Origin: Rahnella sikkimica
GTDB taxonomy: Bacteria; Pseudomonadota; Gammaproteobacteria; Enterobacterales; Enterobacteriaceae
NCBI RefSeq assembly: GCF_002951615.1
Contig: NZ_CP019062.1
Coordinates: 3,782,001-3,846,000, forward strand
Reading direction: 5' to 3'
Length of the DNA: 64,000 bases
The notes beneath the pieces are model-generated. The model was not told where the DNA came from. It ran no database searches and saw nothing but the letters and a program-made list of their open reading frames with translations. The position numbers and the translations under genes were made by a program. Below are positions 12,667 through 22,660 of the stretch, one piece after another. The first letter of the stretch is position 1; each line of letters opens with the position of its first letter.

Positions 12667-12903
12667 ATCACCTCAGACCCGTTCTCTCGTTTGATTTTTA
12701 TATTCTGTAAATAACTTTCACCCGTCAGGCATTCATGCCCCGTTCACCCGCCAACCTGGCCATACTTTTAAATGCCGCACCTGTTTTAACCCAAAAACAC
12801 CCGATCACTCACGTTAAAAATGGTCTTTTTGGCAATGTCGCTGAAATTTAATTACAACAGCGACGATATCAGTTTGGCTAATCCATCATTCGTACAGTAT
12901 CAA

Positions 12904-12923
12904 AGGGCGCCCGGAAGCGCCCT
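12904..12923 (-). terminator. weak terminator-like hairpin downstream of argE
   Basis: AGGGCGC-N6-GCGCCCT stem in the 287-base gap between argE and ppc. On the minus strand only TTT follows, so it is a weak intrinsic terminator or a stabilising hairpin for argE mRNA. The remainder of the gap shows no gene; it holds the ppc promoter region. Confidence 0.45.
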
Positions 12924-12953
12924 GATTGTTTCTTCATCAACCCTGATTCAGGA

Positions 12954-14105
12954 TCAGTGATAGCAGAAGTGATGAACGACCTGAGAAATCAGCTCGCGTG
13001 TCGGTTTTATGAACGCGGTATCAATATATTCATCTGGCTGATGCGCCTGATCGATAGAACCCGGCCCCAGTACCAGCGTCGGGCACAGTTCCTGAATGAA
13101 CGGCGCTTCGGTGCAGTAGTTCACGATTTCGGTTTCGACGCCCAGCAGCTTTTCCACGACCTGAACCAGCGGGTGATCCGGCGGGCATTCATAACCCGGG
13201 ATTGGCGGATGCAGTTCTTCGATAGCAAGACGGCCCGGCCAGCGCTGGCTGACAGGCTCCAGCGCTTCGTTGAGCAGGCCGTTGATATCGGCCAGCGTCA
13301 GGCCCGGCAACGGACGGATATCCATGTGCATTTCACAGCAGGCGCAAATGCGGTTTGGCGCGTCGCCGCCGTTGATATAACCAAAGTTCATGGTCGGATA
13401 CGGGATCACGAAACCACTGTGGTTGTAACGGGTTTTCAGCGTATTGCGCAGCGTCATCAGATGGGTAATCGACTCGTGCATCAGTTCGATGGCGTTCACG
13501 CCACGCGACGGATCACTGGAATGGCCGGACTGACCGGTGATGCGGATGGCATTCGACATATGGCCTTTGTGGGCACGAACCGGTTTCAGTGAGGTCGGTT
13601 CGCCGATGATTGCGCAGTCCGGACGAATTTTCGCGTTTTTGGAGAAGTAACTGGCACCGGCCATCGTCGTTTCTTCATCCGCCGTCGCTAAAATATACAG
13701 CGGTTTAGTCAGTTTGGTCAGATCGACATCGCGCAGTGAATCGAGGATAAACGCGAAGAAACCTTTCATGTCGGCAGTCCCCAAACCATAGAGCTTATTT
13801 TCATGCTCGGTGAGGGTGAAAGGATCGCGCGTCCAGCGTCCGTCATCGAACGGAACGGTGTCGGTGTGACCGGCCAGCAGTAAGCCGCCTGCGCCGTGAC
13901 CGGTGCTGGCTAACATATTGAATTTATTGCGCGTACCTGGAACGGGCTGCACTTCAACGTTGAAGCCTAAATCACCGAACCAGCCTGCCAGTAAATGGAT
14001 TAGCGTCTCATTGCTCTGGTCCAGAGCAGCGTCCGTTGCGCTGATGGAAGGGGTTGCGATTAACGCCCGATAGAGCTCAATAAAAGGAGGTAATTTCATC
14101 TTCAC
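12954..14105 (-). CDS. argE: acetylornithine deacetylase ArgE
   Basis: ArgE hydrolyses N-acetylornithine to ornithine in the linear arginine pathway. The protein is 383 residues, exactly the E. coli length. The start is GTG at 14103-14105 with AAGG 9 bases upstream; an ATG two codons later is too far from that site. It is a dinuclear-metal M20 peptidase-family enzyme: [16 protein letters not shown] gives metal ligands, followed by [19 protein letters not shown] with the catalytic glutamate, and [16 protein letters not shown]. It is divergent from argCBH across a shared double ARG box. Confidence 0.97.
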   Translation of the reverse strand: MKMKLPPFIELYRALIATPSISATDAALDQSNETLIHLLAGWFGDLGFNVEVQPVPGTRNKFNMLASTGHGAGGLLLAGHTDTVPFDDGRWTRDPFTLTEHENKLYGLGTADMKGFFAFILDSLRDVDLTKLTKPLYILATADEETTMAGASYFSKNAKIRPDCAIIGEPTSLKPVRAHKGHMSNAIRITGQSGHSSDPSRGVNAIELMHESITHLMTLRNTLKTRYNHSGFVIPYPTMNFGYINGGDAPNRICACCEMHMDIRPLPGLTLADINGLLNEALEPVSQRWPGRLAIEELHPPIPGYECPPDHPLVQVVEKLLGVETEIVNYCTEAPFIQELCPTLVLGPGSIDQAHQPDEYIDTAFIKPTRELISQVVHHFCYH

Positions 14106-14130
14106 TGTTGACAGCCTTTAGTTAGGGTAG

Positions 14131-14169
14131 TATTCATATTCATGCAATAATTGTGAATAAAAATACAAT
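14131..14169. promoter_or_regulatory. double ARG box (ArgR operator) between argE and argCBH
   Basis: Two 18-bp palindromes separated by 3 bp, the standard hexameric ArgR arrangement. The right box (14152-14169) matches wnTGAATwwwwATTCAnw with TGTGAATAAAAATACAAT. The left box (14131-14148) is weaker. In E. coli the bipolar argECBH operator is in the same place and controls both directions. Confidence 0.85.
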
Positions 14170-14240
14170 AAGCCAGTGCGTAAGGAAACCAGAATAATTA
14201 TCCGGCTCCTTACCCAAAATTGAGAAGGTGAACAGACCCT

Positions 14241-15245
14241 ATGTTGAATACGCTGATTGTTGGTGCCACAGGTTATGCCGGAGCTGAACTCGCGGCCTAT
14301 CTGAACCGCCACCCACATATGAACATAACCGGTTTAACGGTTTCAGCGCAAAGTGCAGATGCAGGAAAATTGCTTTCTGATTTGCACCCTCAATTGAAAG
14401 GCATCGTCGATCTGCCTGTTTTGCCGCTCAAAGACGTGGCGGAAGCCGCGAAAGGCGTCGATGTGGTGTTTCTGGCGACCGCGCATGAAGTCAGCCACGA
14501 TTTAGCCCCGCAGTTTCTGGCGGCCGGTTGTGTGGTGTTCGACCTGTCCGGGGCTTTCCGCGTCAGCAAACCGGAGTTCTATACCGAATTCTACGGCTTC
14601 GAGCATCAGCATCTCGATTTGCTCGACAAAGCCGTGTACGGCCTGGCCGAATGGCAGGCTGACAAATTAAAAGACGCGCAGCTGATTGCCGTGCCGGGGT
14701 GTTACCCGACCGCTTCCCAGCTGGCGCTGAAACCGCTTATCGAAAACGGTCTGCTTAATGACAGTCAGTGGCCGGTGATCAACGCCACCAGCGGCGTCAG
14801 CGGTGCAGGCCGTAAAGCCACGCTGGGCAACAGCTTCTGTGAAGTCAGCCTTCAGCCGTACAAACTCTTCAGCCATCGTCATGAACCTGAAATCGCCGAG
14901 CATCTTGGCGTGCCGGTGATTTTCACGCCGCATCTGGGTAACTTCCCGCGTGGTATTCTGGCGACCATTACCTGCCGTCTTAACGCAGGTGTGACGGAGC
15001 AGGATGTGGCGGAAGCTTTCCACAATGCGTATCACGACAAACCGCTGGTGCGTCTTTACACCAAAGGCGTTCCGGCGCTGAAAGACGTGGTCGGTCTGCC
15101 GTTCTGTGATATCGGTTTTGCGGTGAAAGGCGAACATCTGATTGTGGTGGCGACGGAAGATAACGTTCTGAAAGGAGCGTCCGCGCAGGCAGTGCAGTGC
15201 ATGAATATCCGCTTTGGCTTCCCGGAAACACAATCCCTGCTTTAA
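14241..15245 (+). CDS. argC: N-acetyl-gamma-glutamyl-phosphate reductase ArgC
   Basis: ArgC reduces N-acetylglutamyl phosphate to the semialdehyde with NADPH, the third arginine step. The protein is 334 residues, the E. coli length. The N-terminal Rossmann motif is [12 protein letters not shown], and the catalytic cysteine is Cys154 in [15 protein letters not shown]. It has GAGRKA, HRHEPEI and [12 protein letters not shown] motifs of the family. It is first in argCBH; 130 bases separate it from argB. Repressed by ArgR through the upstream double box. Confidence 0.98.
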   Translation: MLNTLIVGATGYAGAELAAYLNRHPHMNITGLTVSAQSADAGKLLSDLHPQLKGIVDLPVLPLKDVAEAAKGVDVVFLATAHEVSHDLAPQFLAAGCVVFDLSGAFRVSKPEFYTEFYGFEHQHLDLLDKAVYGLAEWQADKLKDAQLIAVPGCYPTASQLALKPLIENGLLNDSQWPVINATSGVSGAGRKATLGNSFCEVSLQPYKLFSHRHEPEIAEHLGVPVIFTPHLGNFPRGILATITCRLNAGVTEQDVAEAFHNAYHDKPLVRLYTKGVPALKDVVGLPFCDIGFAVKGEHLIVVATEDNVLKGASAQAVQCMNIRFGFPETQSLL

Positions 15246-15280
15246 CAATCCTCAGATTGTCAGCAAACAGAAAACACGCG

Positions 15281-15310
15281 TCCCTGAGCGTTTATTCAGA
15301 CGTTCGGGGA
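15281..15310 (+). other. intercistronic stem-loop between argC and argB
   Basis: TCCCTGAGCGT pairs with ACGTTCGGGGA at 9 of 11 positions around an 8-base loop. There is no T-tract. It may stabilise or process the argCBH transcript. Seen directly; function unknown. Confidence 0.35.
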
Positions 15311-15375
15311 TGCTAAATTAAATTAAACGCATTGTTATTAATTAACATAATCAACCGATCGAGGCGTAAACAGCT

Positions 15376-16149
15376 ATGAATCCGTTAGTCATCAAGTTAG
15401 GTGGTGTGTTGCTGGATAATGAAGAAGCACTTGAACGCCTGTTCATGGCGGTTGTGGCTTATCGTCAGGAATATCATCGCCCGCTGGTGATCGTTCACGG
15501 TGGCGGCTGCCTGGTTGATGAGCTGATGAAAAAGCTTAATCTTCCTGTGGTGAAGAAAGCCGGTCTGCGTGTCACACCGGCCGATCAGATTGACATTATT
15601 ACTGGTGCACTGGCGGGCAGCGCGAACAAAACCCTGCTGGCGTGGGCGGTGAAAAACCACATTAACGCCGTCGGCCTGTCTCTGGCGGATGGCGGCACGG
15701 TCAGCGTGACCCAGCTGGATGAATCGCTGGGCTTCGTCGGTAAAGCCGAAGCGGGCAATCCTGCGCTGATCAATACCCTGACCGCTGCGGGCTATCTGCC
15801 GATTGTCAGCTCTATCGGTATCACCGCAGCCGGTGAGCTGATGAACGTCAACGCCGATCAGGCAGCGACGGCTCTGGCAGCGACGCTGGGCGCGGATTTG
15901 ATTCTGCTGTCAGACGTCAGCGGCATTCTCGATGGCAAAGGCCAGCGCATTCCGGAAATGAGTGCGGAGAAAGCCGAACATCTGATTGAGCAGGGCATTA
16001 TTACTGACGGTATGATCGTCAAAGTTCATGCTGCGCTGGACGCCGCACGTTCTCTCGGGCGTCCGGTCGATATCGCAAGCTGGCGTCACGCCGAGCAATT
16101 ACCAGCACTCTTTAACGGCGTCGCGATCGGCACACGTATTCTGGCGTAG
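15376..16149 (+). CDS. argB: acetylglutamate kinase ArgB
   Basis: ArgB phosphorylates N-acetylglutamate. The protein is 257 residues, an amino-acid-kinase fold of the short, arginine-insensitive enterobacterial type without the N-terminal helix of hexameric enzymes. Motifs are [10 protein letters not shown] (phosphate loop), [19 protein letters not shown], and [25 protein letters not shown] for ATP and substrate binding. It is second in argCBH. Its stop lies 102 bases before argH, with a stem-loop between. Confidence 0.97.
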   Translation: MNPLVIKLGGVLLDNEEALERLFMAVVAYRQEYHRPLVIVHGGGCLVDELMKKLNLPVVKKAGLRVTPADQIDIITGALAGSANKTLLAWAVKNHINAVGLSLADGGTVSVTQLDESLGFVGKAEAGNPALINTLTAAGYLPIVSSIGITAAGELMNVNADQAATALAATLGADLILLSDVSGILDGKGQRIPEMSAEKAEHLIEQGIITDGMIVKVHAALDAARSLGRPVDIASWRHAEQLPALFNGVAIGTRILA

Positions 16150-16201
16150 TTTGCCCTTCGGCAGGTTTACGATCTGGCGTATTTGGTACACACTTTTGTC
16201 A

Positions 16202-16221
16202 GGGCGCAGCGTTTTGCGCCC
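16202..16221 (+). terminator. terminator-like hairpin between argB and argH
   Basis: GGGCGCA-GCGTTT-TGCGCCC stem followed by a short T-run (TTTT then GC). It lies inside the argCBH operon just before the argH Shine-Dalgarno (AGGAGCAGG), so it could lower argH relative to argCB or protect the upstream mRNA. Confidence 0.5.
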
Positions 16222-16251
16222 TTTTGCATAAAAAAATTCAGGAGCAGGAAA

Positions 16252-17628
16252 ATGGCACTTTGGGGCGGACGTTTTACTCAGGCAGCGGATCAGCGGTTTA
16301 AAGAACTTAATGACTCACTGCGTTTCGACTACCGGCTGGCAGAGCAAGATATTGTGGGCTCCGTTGCCTGGTCCAAAGCGCTGGTGACCGTGAATGTGTT
16401 AACGGCTGACGAACAAATTCAGCTGGAAGACGCGCTGAACATTCTGCTGGAAGAAGTCCGTGCTAACCCGCGCGCTATTTTAGCCAGCGATGCTGAAGAT
16501 ATTCACAGCTGGGTCGAAGGCAAACTGATCGACAAAGTCGGCAATCTCGGCAAGAAACTGCACACCGGCCGCAGCCGTAACGATCAGGTCGCAACCGACA
16601 TCAAACTGTGGTGTAAAGCGCAGGTGGTTGAACTGGGCGACGCGCTGCATCATCTGCAACAGGCGCTGGTCGCCACGGCCGAAGCCAATCAGGATGCCGT
16701 GATGCCGGGCTATACGCACCTGCAACGCGCGCAGCCGGTGACGTTTGCGCACTGGTGTATGGCGTATGTGGAAATGCTGGCGCGCGATGAAAGCCGTCTG
16801 AAAGATACCCTTACCCGTCTGGACGTCAGCCCGCTGGGTTGTGGCGCACTGGCCGGTACCGCGTATCCGATGGATCGCGAGCAACTGGCGGGCTGGTTAG
16901 GTTTTGCTTCTGCGACCCGCAACAGCCTCGACAGCGTTTCCGACCGCGACCACGTGCTGGAGCTGCTGTCCAACGCCGCCATCAGCATGGTTCACCTTTC
17001 CCGTTTCGCCGAAGATCTGATTTTCTTCAACACCGGTGAAGCGGCATTTATTGATTTGTCCGACCGCGTGACGTCCGGTTCTTCCCTGATGCCACAAAAG
17101 AAAAACCCGGACGCACTGGAACTGATCCGCGGTAAATGTGGCCGTGTTCAGGGCGCGCTGACCGGCATGATGATGACCATGAAAGGCCTGCCGCTGGCAT
17201 ACAATAAAGACATGCAGGAAGACAAAGAAGGGTTGTTCGACGCGCTCGACACCTGGATGGATTGTCTGAACATGGCGTCGCTGGTGCTGGAGGGCATTCA
17301 GGTGAAACGCCCGCGTGCGAAAGAAGCCGCGCAGCAGGGTTACGCGAACTCCACCGAACTGGCGGATTATCTGGTCGCCAAAGGTGTACCGTTCCGCGAA
17401 GCACACCATATTGTCGGTGAAGCCGTGGTTGAAGCCATTAAACAAGGTAAAGCGCTGGAAGCCTTAACGCTGGCTGACTTGCAGAAATTCAGCAGCGTGA
17501 TCGGTGACGACGTTTATCCGATCCTTGAACTGCAATCCTGCCTCGATAAACGTGCAGCCAAAGGCGGTGTTTCTCCGCAACAAGTCGCACAGGCCATTGC
17601 CGACGCGAAAGCGCGTTTAGGGCTGTAA
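16252..17628 (+). CDS. argH: argininosuccinate lyase ArgH
   Basis: ArgH splits argininosuccinate into arginine and fumarate. The protein is 458 residues from [20 protein letters not shown] (E. coli 457). This start has AGGAGCAGG upstream; a start 69 bases earlier would overlap the intercistronic hairpin and add residues absent from the family. The fumarase/aspartase superfamily signature [11 protein letters not shown] is at residues 276-286, and HTGRSRNDQ and TPGYTHLQ-type substrate loops are present ([12 protein letters not shown] here). It is last in argCBH and followed by a terminator. Confidence 0.98.
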   Translation: MALWGGRFTQAADQRFKELNDSLRFDYRLAEQDIVGSVAWSKALVTVNVLTADEQIQLEDALNILLEEVRANPRAILASDAEDIHSWVEGKLIDKVGNLGKKLHTGRSRNDQVATDIKLWCKAQVVELGDALHHLQQALVATAEANQDAVMPGYTHLQRAQPVTFAHWCMAYVEMLARDESRLKDTLTRLDVSPLGCGALAGTAYPMDREQLAGWLGFASATRNSLDSVSDRDHVLELLSNAAISMVHLSRFAEDLIFFNTGEAAFIDLSDRVTSGSSLMPQKKNPDALELIRGKCGRVQGALTGMMMTMKGLPLAYNKDMQEDKEGLFDALDTWMDCLNMASLVLEGIQVKRPRAKEAAQQGYANSTELADYLVAKGVPFREAHHIVGEAVVEAIKQGKALEALTLADLQKFSSVIGDDVYPILELQSCLDKRAAKGGVSPQQVAQAIADAKARLGL

Positions 17629-17668
17629 GTTTTCAGTTTTCGCTTTCTAGTTTGATTGCTATATTAAT

Positions 17669-17690
17669 AAACCAGCACCTGTGCTGGTTT
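17669..17690 (+). terminator. terminator-like hairpin after argH
   Basis: AAACCAGCAC-CT-GTGCTGGTTT, a perfect 10-bp stem with A/T-rich ends; likely end of argCBH and boundary of the Rhs island. Confidence 0.75.
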
Positions 17691-17750
17691 ATTAAATCTA
17701 AAAGGACTTTTTTATAAGAATTAATAATGGTGCCTTTTTTTATAAGCGTG

Positions 17751-18185
17751 CTATTTTTTCATGACAGGCTGTATAAATCCTCCTGAATCAACTAAGAAGC
17801 TGAATAACTCAAATTTGTTGTTTGTTTTGTTTTTTTTATAAACAAACTCCTCGGCTAAAATATATTTTTCGTATTCGGATACATAAGTTATTTTAATCAG
17901 GGAATTGTCCTTTTCTAAACTGTATAGGACTCTTGATTTTTCATAGGTTCCTAACATTTTCTTCTTTTCCATCATGAGAATGATGAAACTTCCTTCCGGC
18001 ATTGCATTTTTGAAATCATTTGACGTCTCTGCATACATTTCCTTTAGGCTATTATCATTGTACTCTGCTTGAAACGTTTTTATTTTAAGTTGTACTTCTT
18101 GCATATTTTTACTATCACAGGCTGCGATTGTAAAAATCATGATGATCAATATAAATAGTTTGATACAGCTGTTATAAATTCTCAT
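17751..18185 (-). CDS. small lipoprotein, candidate immunity protein for the Rhs toxin
   Basis: A 144-residue protein I do not recognise. The start at 18185 (MRIYNSC) has AGGA six bases upstream; a start 21 bases earlier would overlap the Rhs gene. Residues 8-22 form a hydrophobic signal and IAAC gives a lipobox with Cys23. The next residue is Asp24, and Asp at +2 is the known signal that keeps lipoproteins in the inner membrane. The mature part is charged, lysine- and glutamate-rich. It is far more AT-rich than the neighbouring core genes. It begins 7 bases after the rhs stop in the same direction, the usual immunity position. A role in immunity is inferred from position only. Confidence 0.75.
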   Translation of the reverse strand: MRIYNSCIKLFILIIMIFTIAACDSKNMQEVQLKIKTFQAEYNDNSLKEMYAETSNDFKNAMPEGSFIILMMEKKKMLGTYEKSRVLYSLEKDNSLIKITYVSEYEKYILAEEFVYKKNKTNNKFELFSFLVDSGGFIQPVMKK

Positions 18186-18192
18186 GACTATC

Positions 18193-21100
18193 CTAGTCGA
18201 AAGCACATTTAGTTGATTGGCGGCAGGTGATTTTCCCTACAAATCCACCGGCACCTGGTCCTGCTCCAAGCGAGCCAGATTTGTTGCCTGCACTATCTTT
18301 CATTGCTGTTAAACCAAATTTACCCAGCCAGCCCCCGGCACCTCCCCAACCCTCGAGATCGCTTTCTCCGGAAGATACGCCTCCTCCTGATATGGTTCCT
18401 GTAAATGCGCCTCCGACCGCAATTCCAATCCCTTCATGTTCGCAAAGTGAACGATAGACACATAGATCCACGCCGACTGGAGAACCTATATTTGTTCCAG
18501 CAGCGAGGCCATATGAATCATTCCCACCCATAAAGAAATCAAGTGCGTATGATAAATCTACAGAGATAGAACCAGACATTGGTGCATAGTAAGGTCCGGA
18601 TATTGCTGATAGCGCAGCTTGACGATCACTTTCTGACAAATAACGACCAGCTGATTCTGCCGCCTGACCAGCTTGTGATATGCCAATACCAAAGCCTTTT
18701 AGTCCCAAGGCATCAATGTATTGAACAGGATTGTTAATGTATATGTACCTGTTCCATCCCCCTCTCAACCCAATCGGATCCTGCGTAATATATCTTCCCT
18801 GCATCGGGTCATAATAACGGTGACGGTTGTAATGCAGCCCTGATTCTTCGTCGTAATGCTGGCCCTGCATTCTGATGGGCTGGCGCAGTTTGTACGGATT
18901 AAAAACATCGACCGCGTTGCCCCAGACGTCCATCACAGCGCTCCATTCCACCTTGCTGGTTCTGTGATTAATCAGCGCAATGGGTGTGCCGAGGTGGTCG
19001 CAGTGATAAAGGTGAATTTTCAGCGCCTCGCCTTCCGGCATCGGGTCGAGCCACAGCGCGAGGTTTTCGGCTTTCAGCCCGACGGCGTCCAGCCACTGCT
19101 GATTGTCGTCGCTGAGACGATTTTTGCGGATGTCCTTTTCGATTTCATTCAGGCGCAGATGCAGTTCGGTCGGCAACGCGCTGCCGTTTTCCTCTTCGAG
19201 TTTTTCCGCCAGCGAGCGGTGGCTGTCTTCCATGCGCGCGTGTTCGGCGCGCAGCAGCGGGACGAAGCTGTTCGGGTGATAAATCGTGTGCAGCTGCGTG
19301 TCGCGGTTTTCGGTCAGCACCAGCCGGTCGCCGTCCCAGCCGAACCAGATGTTTTGGGTTTCTGTTTCGCCGGACTGCGGATTGAGTTGCGTCACGTGCT
19401 TGCCGACGCGACGCCCGAGCGGGTCGTAGATATAGCGCGCCTGCATCTGAATCTGGCCGTCCTCTTCCATTTTCAGACGCGTCAGCCGGTGCGCCTGGTC
19501 GTAGGTGAAGTGGCTGATAGCCCCGCGCGGTGCTTCCCGCCAGCCCGCGCGGTACGGGCGTTTTTCCGTCAGGTTGCCAAATTTGTCGTGTTCATAAATG
19601 TACCGTTCGTCGCGCTGGATGCGGTTGTGGTACCAGACCGGCAGCGTGTCGGTCAGCGGCGTGTTCAGGTCGGGATGTGTGCAGTTACGGTTACCGGCGG
19701 CGTCGGTGAAGGTCGCGAGAAAGCCGTCCGGCGAGCTGACGCTGTTCAGTCGTCCTGCCGGGGTGTAGGCGTAATGGTGGTCGCCGAGTCCGGTGGTCAT
19801 CTGCGCCATCTGCCCGGCGACGTTGTAGTGATAGTTGCGCTTGAGGTTTGGATGGCCGACGTCCGGCGTGTGCTGCGCGGCGAGTTGTCCGGTGAGTGAA
19901 TAGACATTTTCGCTCTGCCAGTTATCGCTGAACCGGCGCGTAGTTTCGCGGTGCAGCCTGTCGCGGGTGATTTCCAGCAGCACGTCGTCACCGAGTTTTA
20001 CACCCAGAAGATGGCCGGGGCCGTAGGTCTGCCAGCGGATTTCCGGCAGGCCGTCGTAGCGGACGGCGGATTCAAAGCCGCGCACGTCAAAACCCCGCAC
20101 TGCGGTGTGCTGCCAGAGCAGGTCGCCGTGCGCGTTGCGGATAATCTGCCGCTCGCCGTTAAGATTATCGTTGGCGTCGTACTGAAAGCGCACGCTGACC
20201 AGATGGGTCTCGCTGCGGTGGGCGGTTTCGGTGACGCGTCCGGCGGCGTCATATTGCCACAGCGCGTCGTCCGGACCGTCGTTCGTCTCCGGTCGCTGCT
20301 GGCGGATAAGCTGGCCTTCGTCATCGTAATGCCAGTGCGTCATCAGCCCGGCATCGTCGCTGCGGATTAGCTGACCGGCGATGTTGTACTGATAACTCTG
20401 CACGCGCCCGTCGAAACCAACCTCCTGAATCAGCCGGTCCATGACGTCGTAGCTGAATTTCGTGTCAGCGCCGTTTTCGTTAACCAGCCGCATCAGCCTG
20501 TCCGCGCTGTCGAATTCGGTTTGTCGCGTGAGCCCGCCTTCGGTTTGTGCGGTTGGATTACCGCGCTCATCGTAAGTCAGGGTACTTTGCGTGCCGTCAG
20601 GTCGGGTGATGGTGATGACATCTCCGGTGGCATTGTATTCCCAGCGGGTGATAAGTCCCGCGCTGTCCTCGCGCGACATCCGACGTCCGCGCGCATCGTA
20701 CGCAAAGCGGGTTTTCATTCCTTCTTCGTGCAGTATTTCCAGCGGCTGACCGTCGCGGTTATAGCGGTAAGTCGTTTTGAAACCGGAGCAGTCGGTGAAA
20801 CTTTCCAGCAGCCCTGCCGCATTCCATTCCAGCGTCTGACGCCCGCCCGCCGCGTCTTCGGTGGCGCTGGGCTGTGCACTTTTATCGTCGGCGTAATGAT
20901 AGCGACGGGTCTGGTGCAGGGCGTCAGTCTCAGCAGTCAGACGCCCCAGTGCATCATATTCCCGGCTCACGCGGCGTCCGTCGGGCGCGGTGCTGCAAAC
21001 CAGCTGCCCTTGTTTGTTGTAGTTGAACTGGCTGCGCTTTTCGCCGCCCGGATGCAAAATCGCGCCCAGCGTGCCATTGGCCGGGTTGATATGAAATTCG

Positions 21101-22368
21101 GTGGTGCGTCCCGAGACATCGGTCTGGGATATCAGCTGGCCGCGGTTGTTGAACGCGCTTTGCGTGCAGCTGCCGTCGGCCTGTTCGAGTCTGACCACGC
21201 GGCGAAGTCCCTTTTCACCCTCGAAGTGATAAACGCGTAAGCGCCCGAGGCTGTCGGTGACGCGGGTCTGGTTTTTGGTGTATTCAAATTCGTAAGACAG
21301 GCCGCCGGGATTGACCTGCGAAATGACTTTTCTGGACGCGTCGTAAGCGTAATGTGTGGCGGGGCGTCCGGCGTAACGGTGGGCAATCATCAGACCGGTG
21401 CCGGAAAGTTCGGGATGCCAGTCAAACTCCCGGACCACTTCGCCCGCGCGGTCATAAACGGTTTTCAGTTCACCGCGCGGCGTGAAGTCGTAGCGCACCA
21501 GAGGTTTTGTCGGCAAGTCCGGAAACGCGACATCCTTTGTCAGCCAGACAGCGGAAAGCCGCACGCCGCCATCTTCGCCCCAGCCGTTATCCGGCACGGG
21601 TTTGAAGTCCGGCAGCGTGACTAATTCAAGGCGAAAGCGCCGCCCGCAGCTGTCGGTGACGCCGGTAATCTGCCCGGCGAATTCGCCTTCGGCGTCACGA
21701 TGATAATTAAGCTGATGACCAAAGCGGTCGCACAAACCAAAAAGCACACGTGAAGACGGCAGCGGGCGCGGCAATACGTCTTCTGCTGTTTCGGGCAACT
21801 GCACGCAGCCTAAAATCCACCACGGGCCGATGGCGTCATTGGCGACAAAATAGTAATGCGGGCTGTTGCGGAGTTCCTCCGGCAGCGCCTGCCAGAGTTT
21901 GCTGAGCGGATGCGCCTCGTTTTGCTTATCCACACCGCCGCGTGCCAGCCAGAGGTTTTCGCTGTGGCTGAAGGCAATCTGGCCGGGCGGAAGGAGGTGG
22001 AAATGAATGCTTCGTCCCGAATTATCGTTAAGGATAAGTTCGTCCGCGCGGATTTGCAGGCGGATATCCGCCGCCGCCGACCAGCCGGGGCCGAACATTC
22101 CGACGGGCGCGGGCGTGTCCGTTTTATAACTGCTGTAGCTGCGAGAAAGGACAAAAGGCAAAGAAGCGGGCAGTGCGATGTCGGTTTCGCCGGGCAGAAC
22201 TTTGGCGCCGAGCGACGGGTTCACGGGGCTGCCTTCCACCACACCGCCGGGGCAAACCGAGCAGGCCACGCCGGTCGGTGCGCCAATCATCACGCCCAGC
22301 GAGCCCTGAACAATCGGGCCACCGGTGGCGGTATTATCGCCCTGACGGGCAGCGGGAAATCCGGTCAT
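18193..22368 (-). CDS. PAAR-domain Rhs polymorphic toxin with unrecognised C-terminal domain
   Basis: A 1391-residue Rhs protein. The N-terminus (about residues 1-60, AARQGDNTATGG) is a PAAR-type tip domain of type VI secretion effectors. Next comes a long core of YD repeats (repeated YDxxGR units such as YDALGRLTAETD and YDARGRRMSRED). The core closes at DPIGLRGGWNRYIYINNP (about 1197), the standard Rhs cleavage/junction region. The last 168 residues (from about 1224) are a variable domain rich in glycine and serine, with cysteines near the end, unlike any toxin family I know. Base composition changes there, becoming more AT-rich. No N-terminal membrane helices, VgrG or Eag chaperone gene is nearby. 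The candidate immunity lipoprotein gene follows. Rhs identity is firm; the toxin activity is unknown. Confidence 0.95.
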   Translation of the reverse strand: MTGFPAARQGDNTATGGPIVQGSLGVMIGAPTGVACSVCPGGVVEGSPVNPSLGAKVLPGETDIALPASLPFVLSRSYSSYKTDTPAPVGMFGPGWSAAADIRLQIRADELILNDNSGRSIHFHLLPPGQIAFSHSENLWLARGGVDKQNEAHPLSKLWQALPEELRNSPHYYFVANDAIGPWWILGCVQLPETAEDVLPRPLPSSRVLFGLCDRFGHQLNYHRDAEGEFAGQITGVTDSCGRRFRLELVTLPDFKPVPDNGWGEDGGVRLSAVWLTKDVAFPDLPTKPLVRYDFTPRGELKTVYDRAGEVVREFDWHPELSGTGLMIAHRYAGRPATHYAYDASRKVISQVNPGGLSYEFEYTKNQTRVTDSLGRLRVYHFEGEKGLRRVVRLEQADGSCTQSAFNNRGQLISQTDVSGRTTEFHINPANGTLGAILHPGGEKRSQFNYNKQGQLVCSTAPDGRRVSREYDALGRLTAETDALHQTRRYHYADDKSAQPSATEDAAGGRQTLEWNAAGLLESFTDCSGFKTTYRYNRDGQPLEILHEEGMKTRFAYDARGRRMSREDSAGLITRWEYNATGDVITITRPDGTQSTLTYDERGNPTAQTEGGLTRQTEFDSADRLMRLVNENGADTKFSYDVMDRLIQEVGFDGRVQSYQYNIAGQLIRSDDAGLMTHWHYDDEGQLIRQQRPETNDGPDDALWQYDAAGRVTETAHRSETHLVSVRFQYDANDNLNGERQIIRNAHGDLLWQHTAVRGFDVRGFESAVRYDGLPEIRWQTYGPGHLLGVKLGDDVLLEITRDRLHRETTRRFSDNWQSENVYSLTGQLAAQHTPDVGHPNLKRNYHYNVAGQMAQMTTGLGDHHYAYTPAGRLNSVSSPDGFLATFTDAAGNRNCTHPDLNTPLTDTLPVWYHNRIQRDERYIYEHDKFGNLTEKRPYRAGWREAPRGAISHFTYDQAHRLTRLKMEEDGQIQMQARYIYDPLGRRVGKHVTQLNPQSGETETQNIWFGWDGDRLVLTENRDTQLHTIYHPNSFVPLLRAEHARMEDSHRSLAEKLEEENGSALPTELHLRLNEIEKDIRKNRLSDDNQQWLDAVGLKAENLALWLDPMPEGEALKIHLYHCDHLGTPIALINHRTSKVEWSAVMDVWGNAVDVFNPYKLRQPIRMQGQHYDEESGLHYNRHRYYDPMQGRYITQDPIGLRGGWNRYIYINNPVQYIDALGLKGFGIGISQAGQAAESAGRYLSESDRQAALSAISGPYYAPMSGSISVDLSYALDFFMGGNDSYGLAAGTNIGSPVGVDLCVYRSLCEHEGIGIAVGGAFTGTISGGGVSSGESDLEGWGGAGGWLGKFGLTAMKDSAGNKSGSLGAGPGAGGFVGKITCRQSTKCAFD

Positions 22369-22611
22369 GAGTAAGTCCTTTTAAGCAAAACGTCCGTGGA
22401 ATGATTGATTTGAAGGTGAGATGTTTATCGTTGCATTCACGGTATAAATACAAACAAATCAATCAGATGAACGAAGCTAAACGTTAAAAGGGAAGTGCGT
22501 TGTGAGGAGGTTCACAACCTCATCATTTCCCACGTTTTGGGGTTTTGCGTCAGCACTTTACAACCCCTTTTTGTCAACGTTGCGTCATCCTCAATTCTGA
22601 CATCGCAGAAA
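22369..22611. other. region upstream of the rhs gene, no gene seen
   Basis: This AT-rich stretch should carry the rhs promoter. It contains a small dyad GAGGTT-CAC-AACCTC (22507-22521). I find no convincing coding sequence on either strand. Confidence 0.5.
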
Positions 22612-22639
22612 CAAAAAAATGGCGGGCACGAAGCCCGCC
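22612..22639 (-). terminator. terminator for the peroxiredoxin-glutaredoxin gene
   Basis: Read on the minus strand: GGCGGGC-TTCGT-GCCCGCC followed by ATTTTTTT. It ends transcription coming from 22847-23608 after the palindromic repeat. Confidence 0.75.
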
Positions 22640-22660
22640 GAAAGTTCACGTAGTCTTGCC

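Noticed and set aside
18856..19899. 347-residue open frame antisense to the rhs gene
   Set aside because: It is the mirror of GC-rich YD-repeat codons; no ribosome site, no recognisable domain, and the opposite strand is a clear Rhs core.
20521..21240. 239-residue open frame antisense to rhs
   Set aside because: Composition artefact of the repeat-rich core; no start signal.
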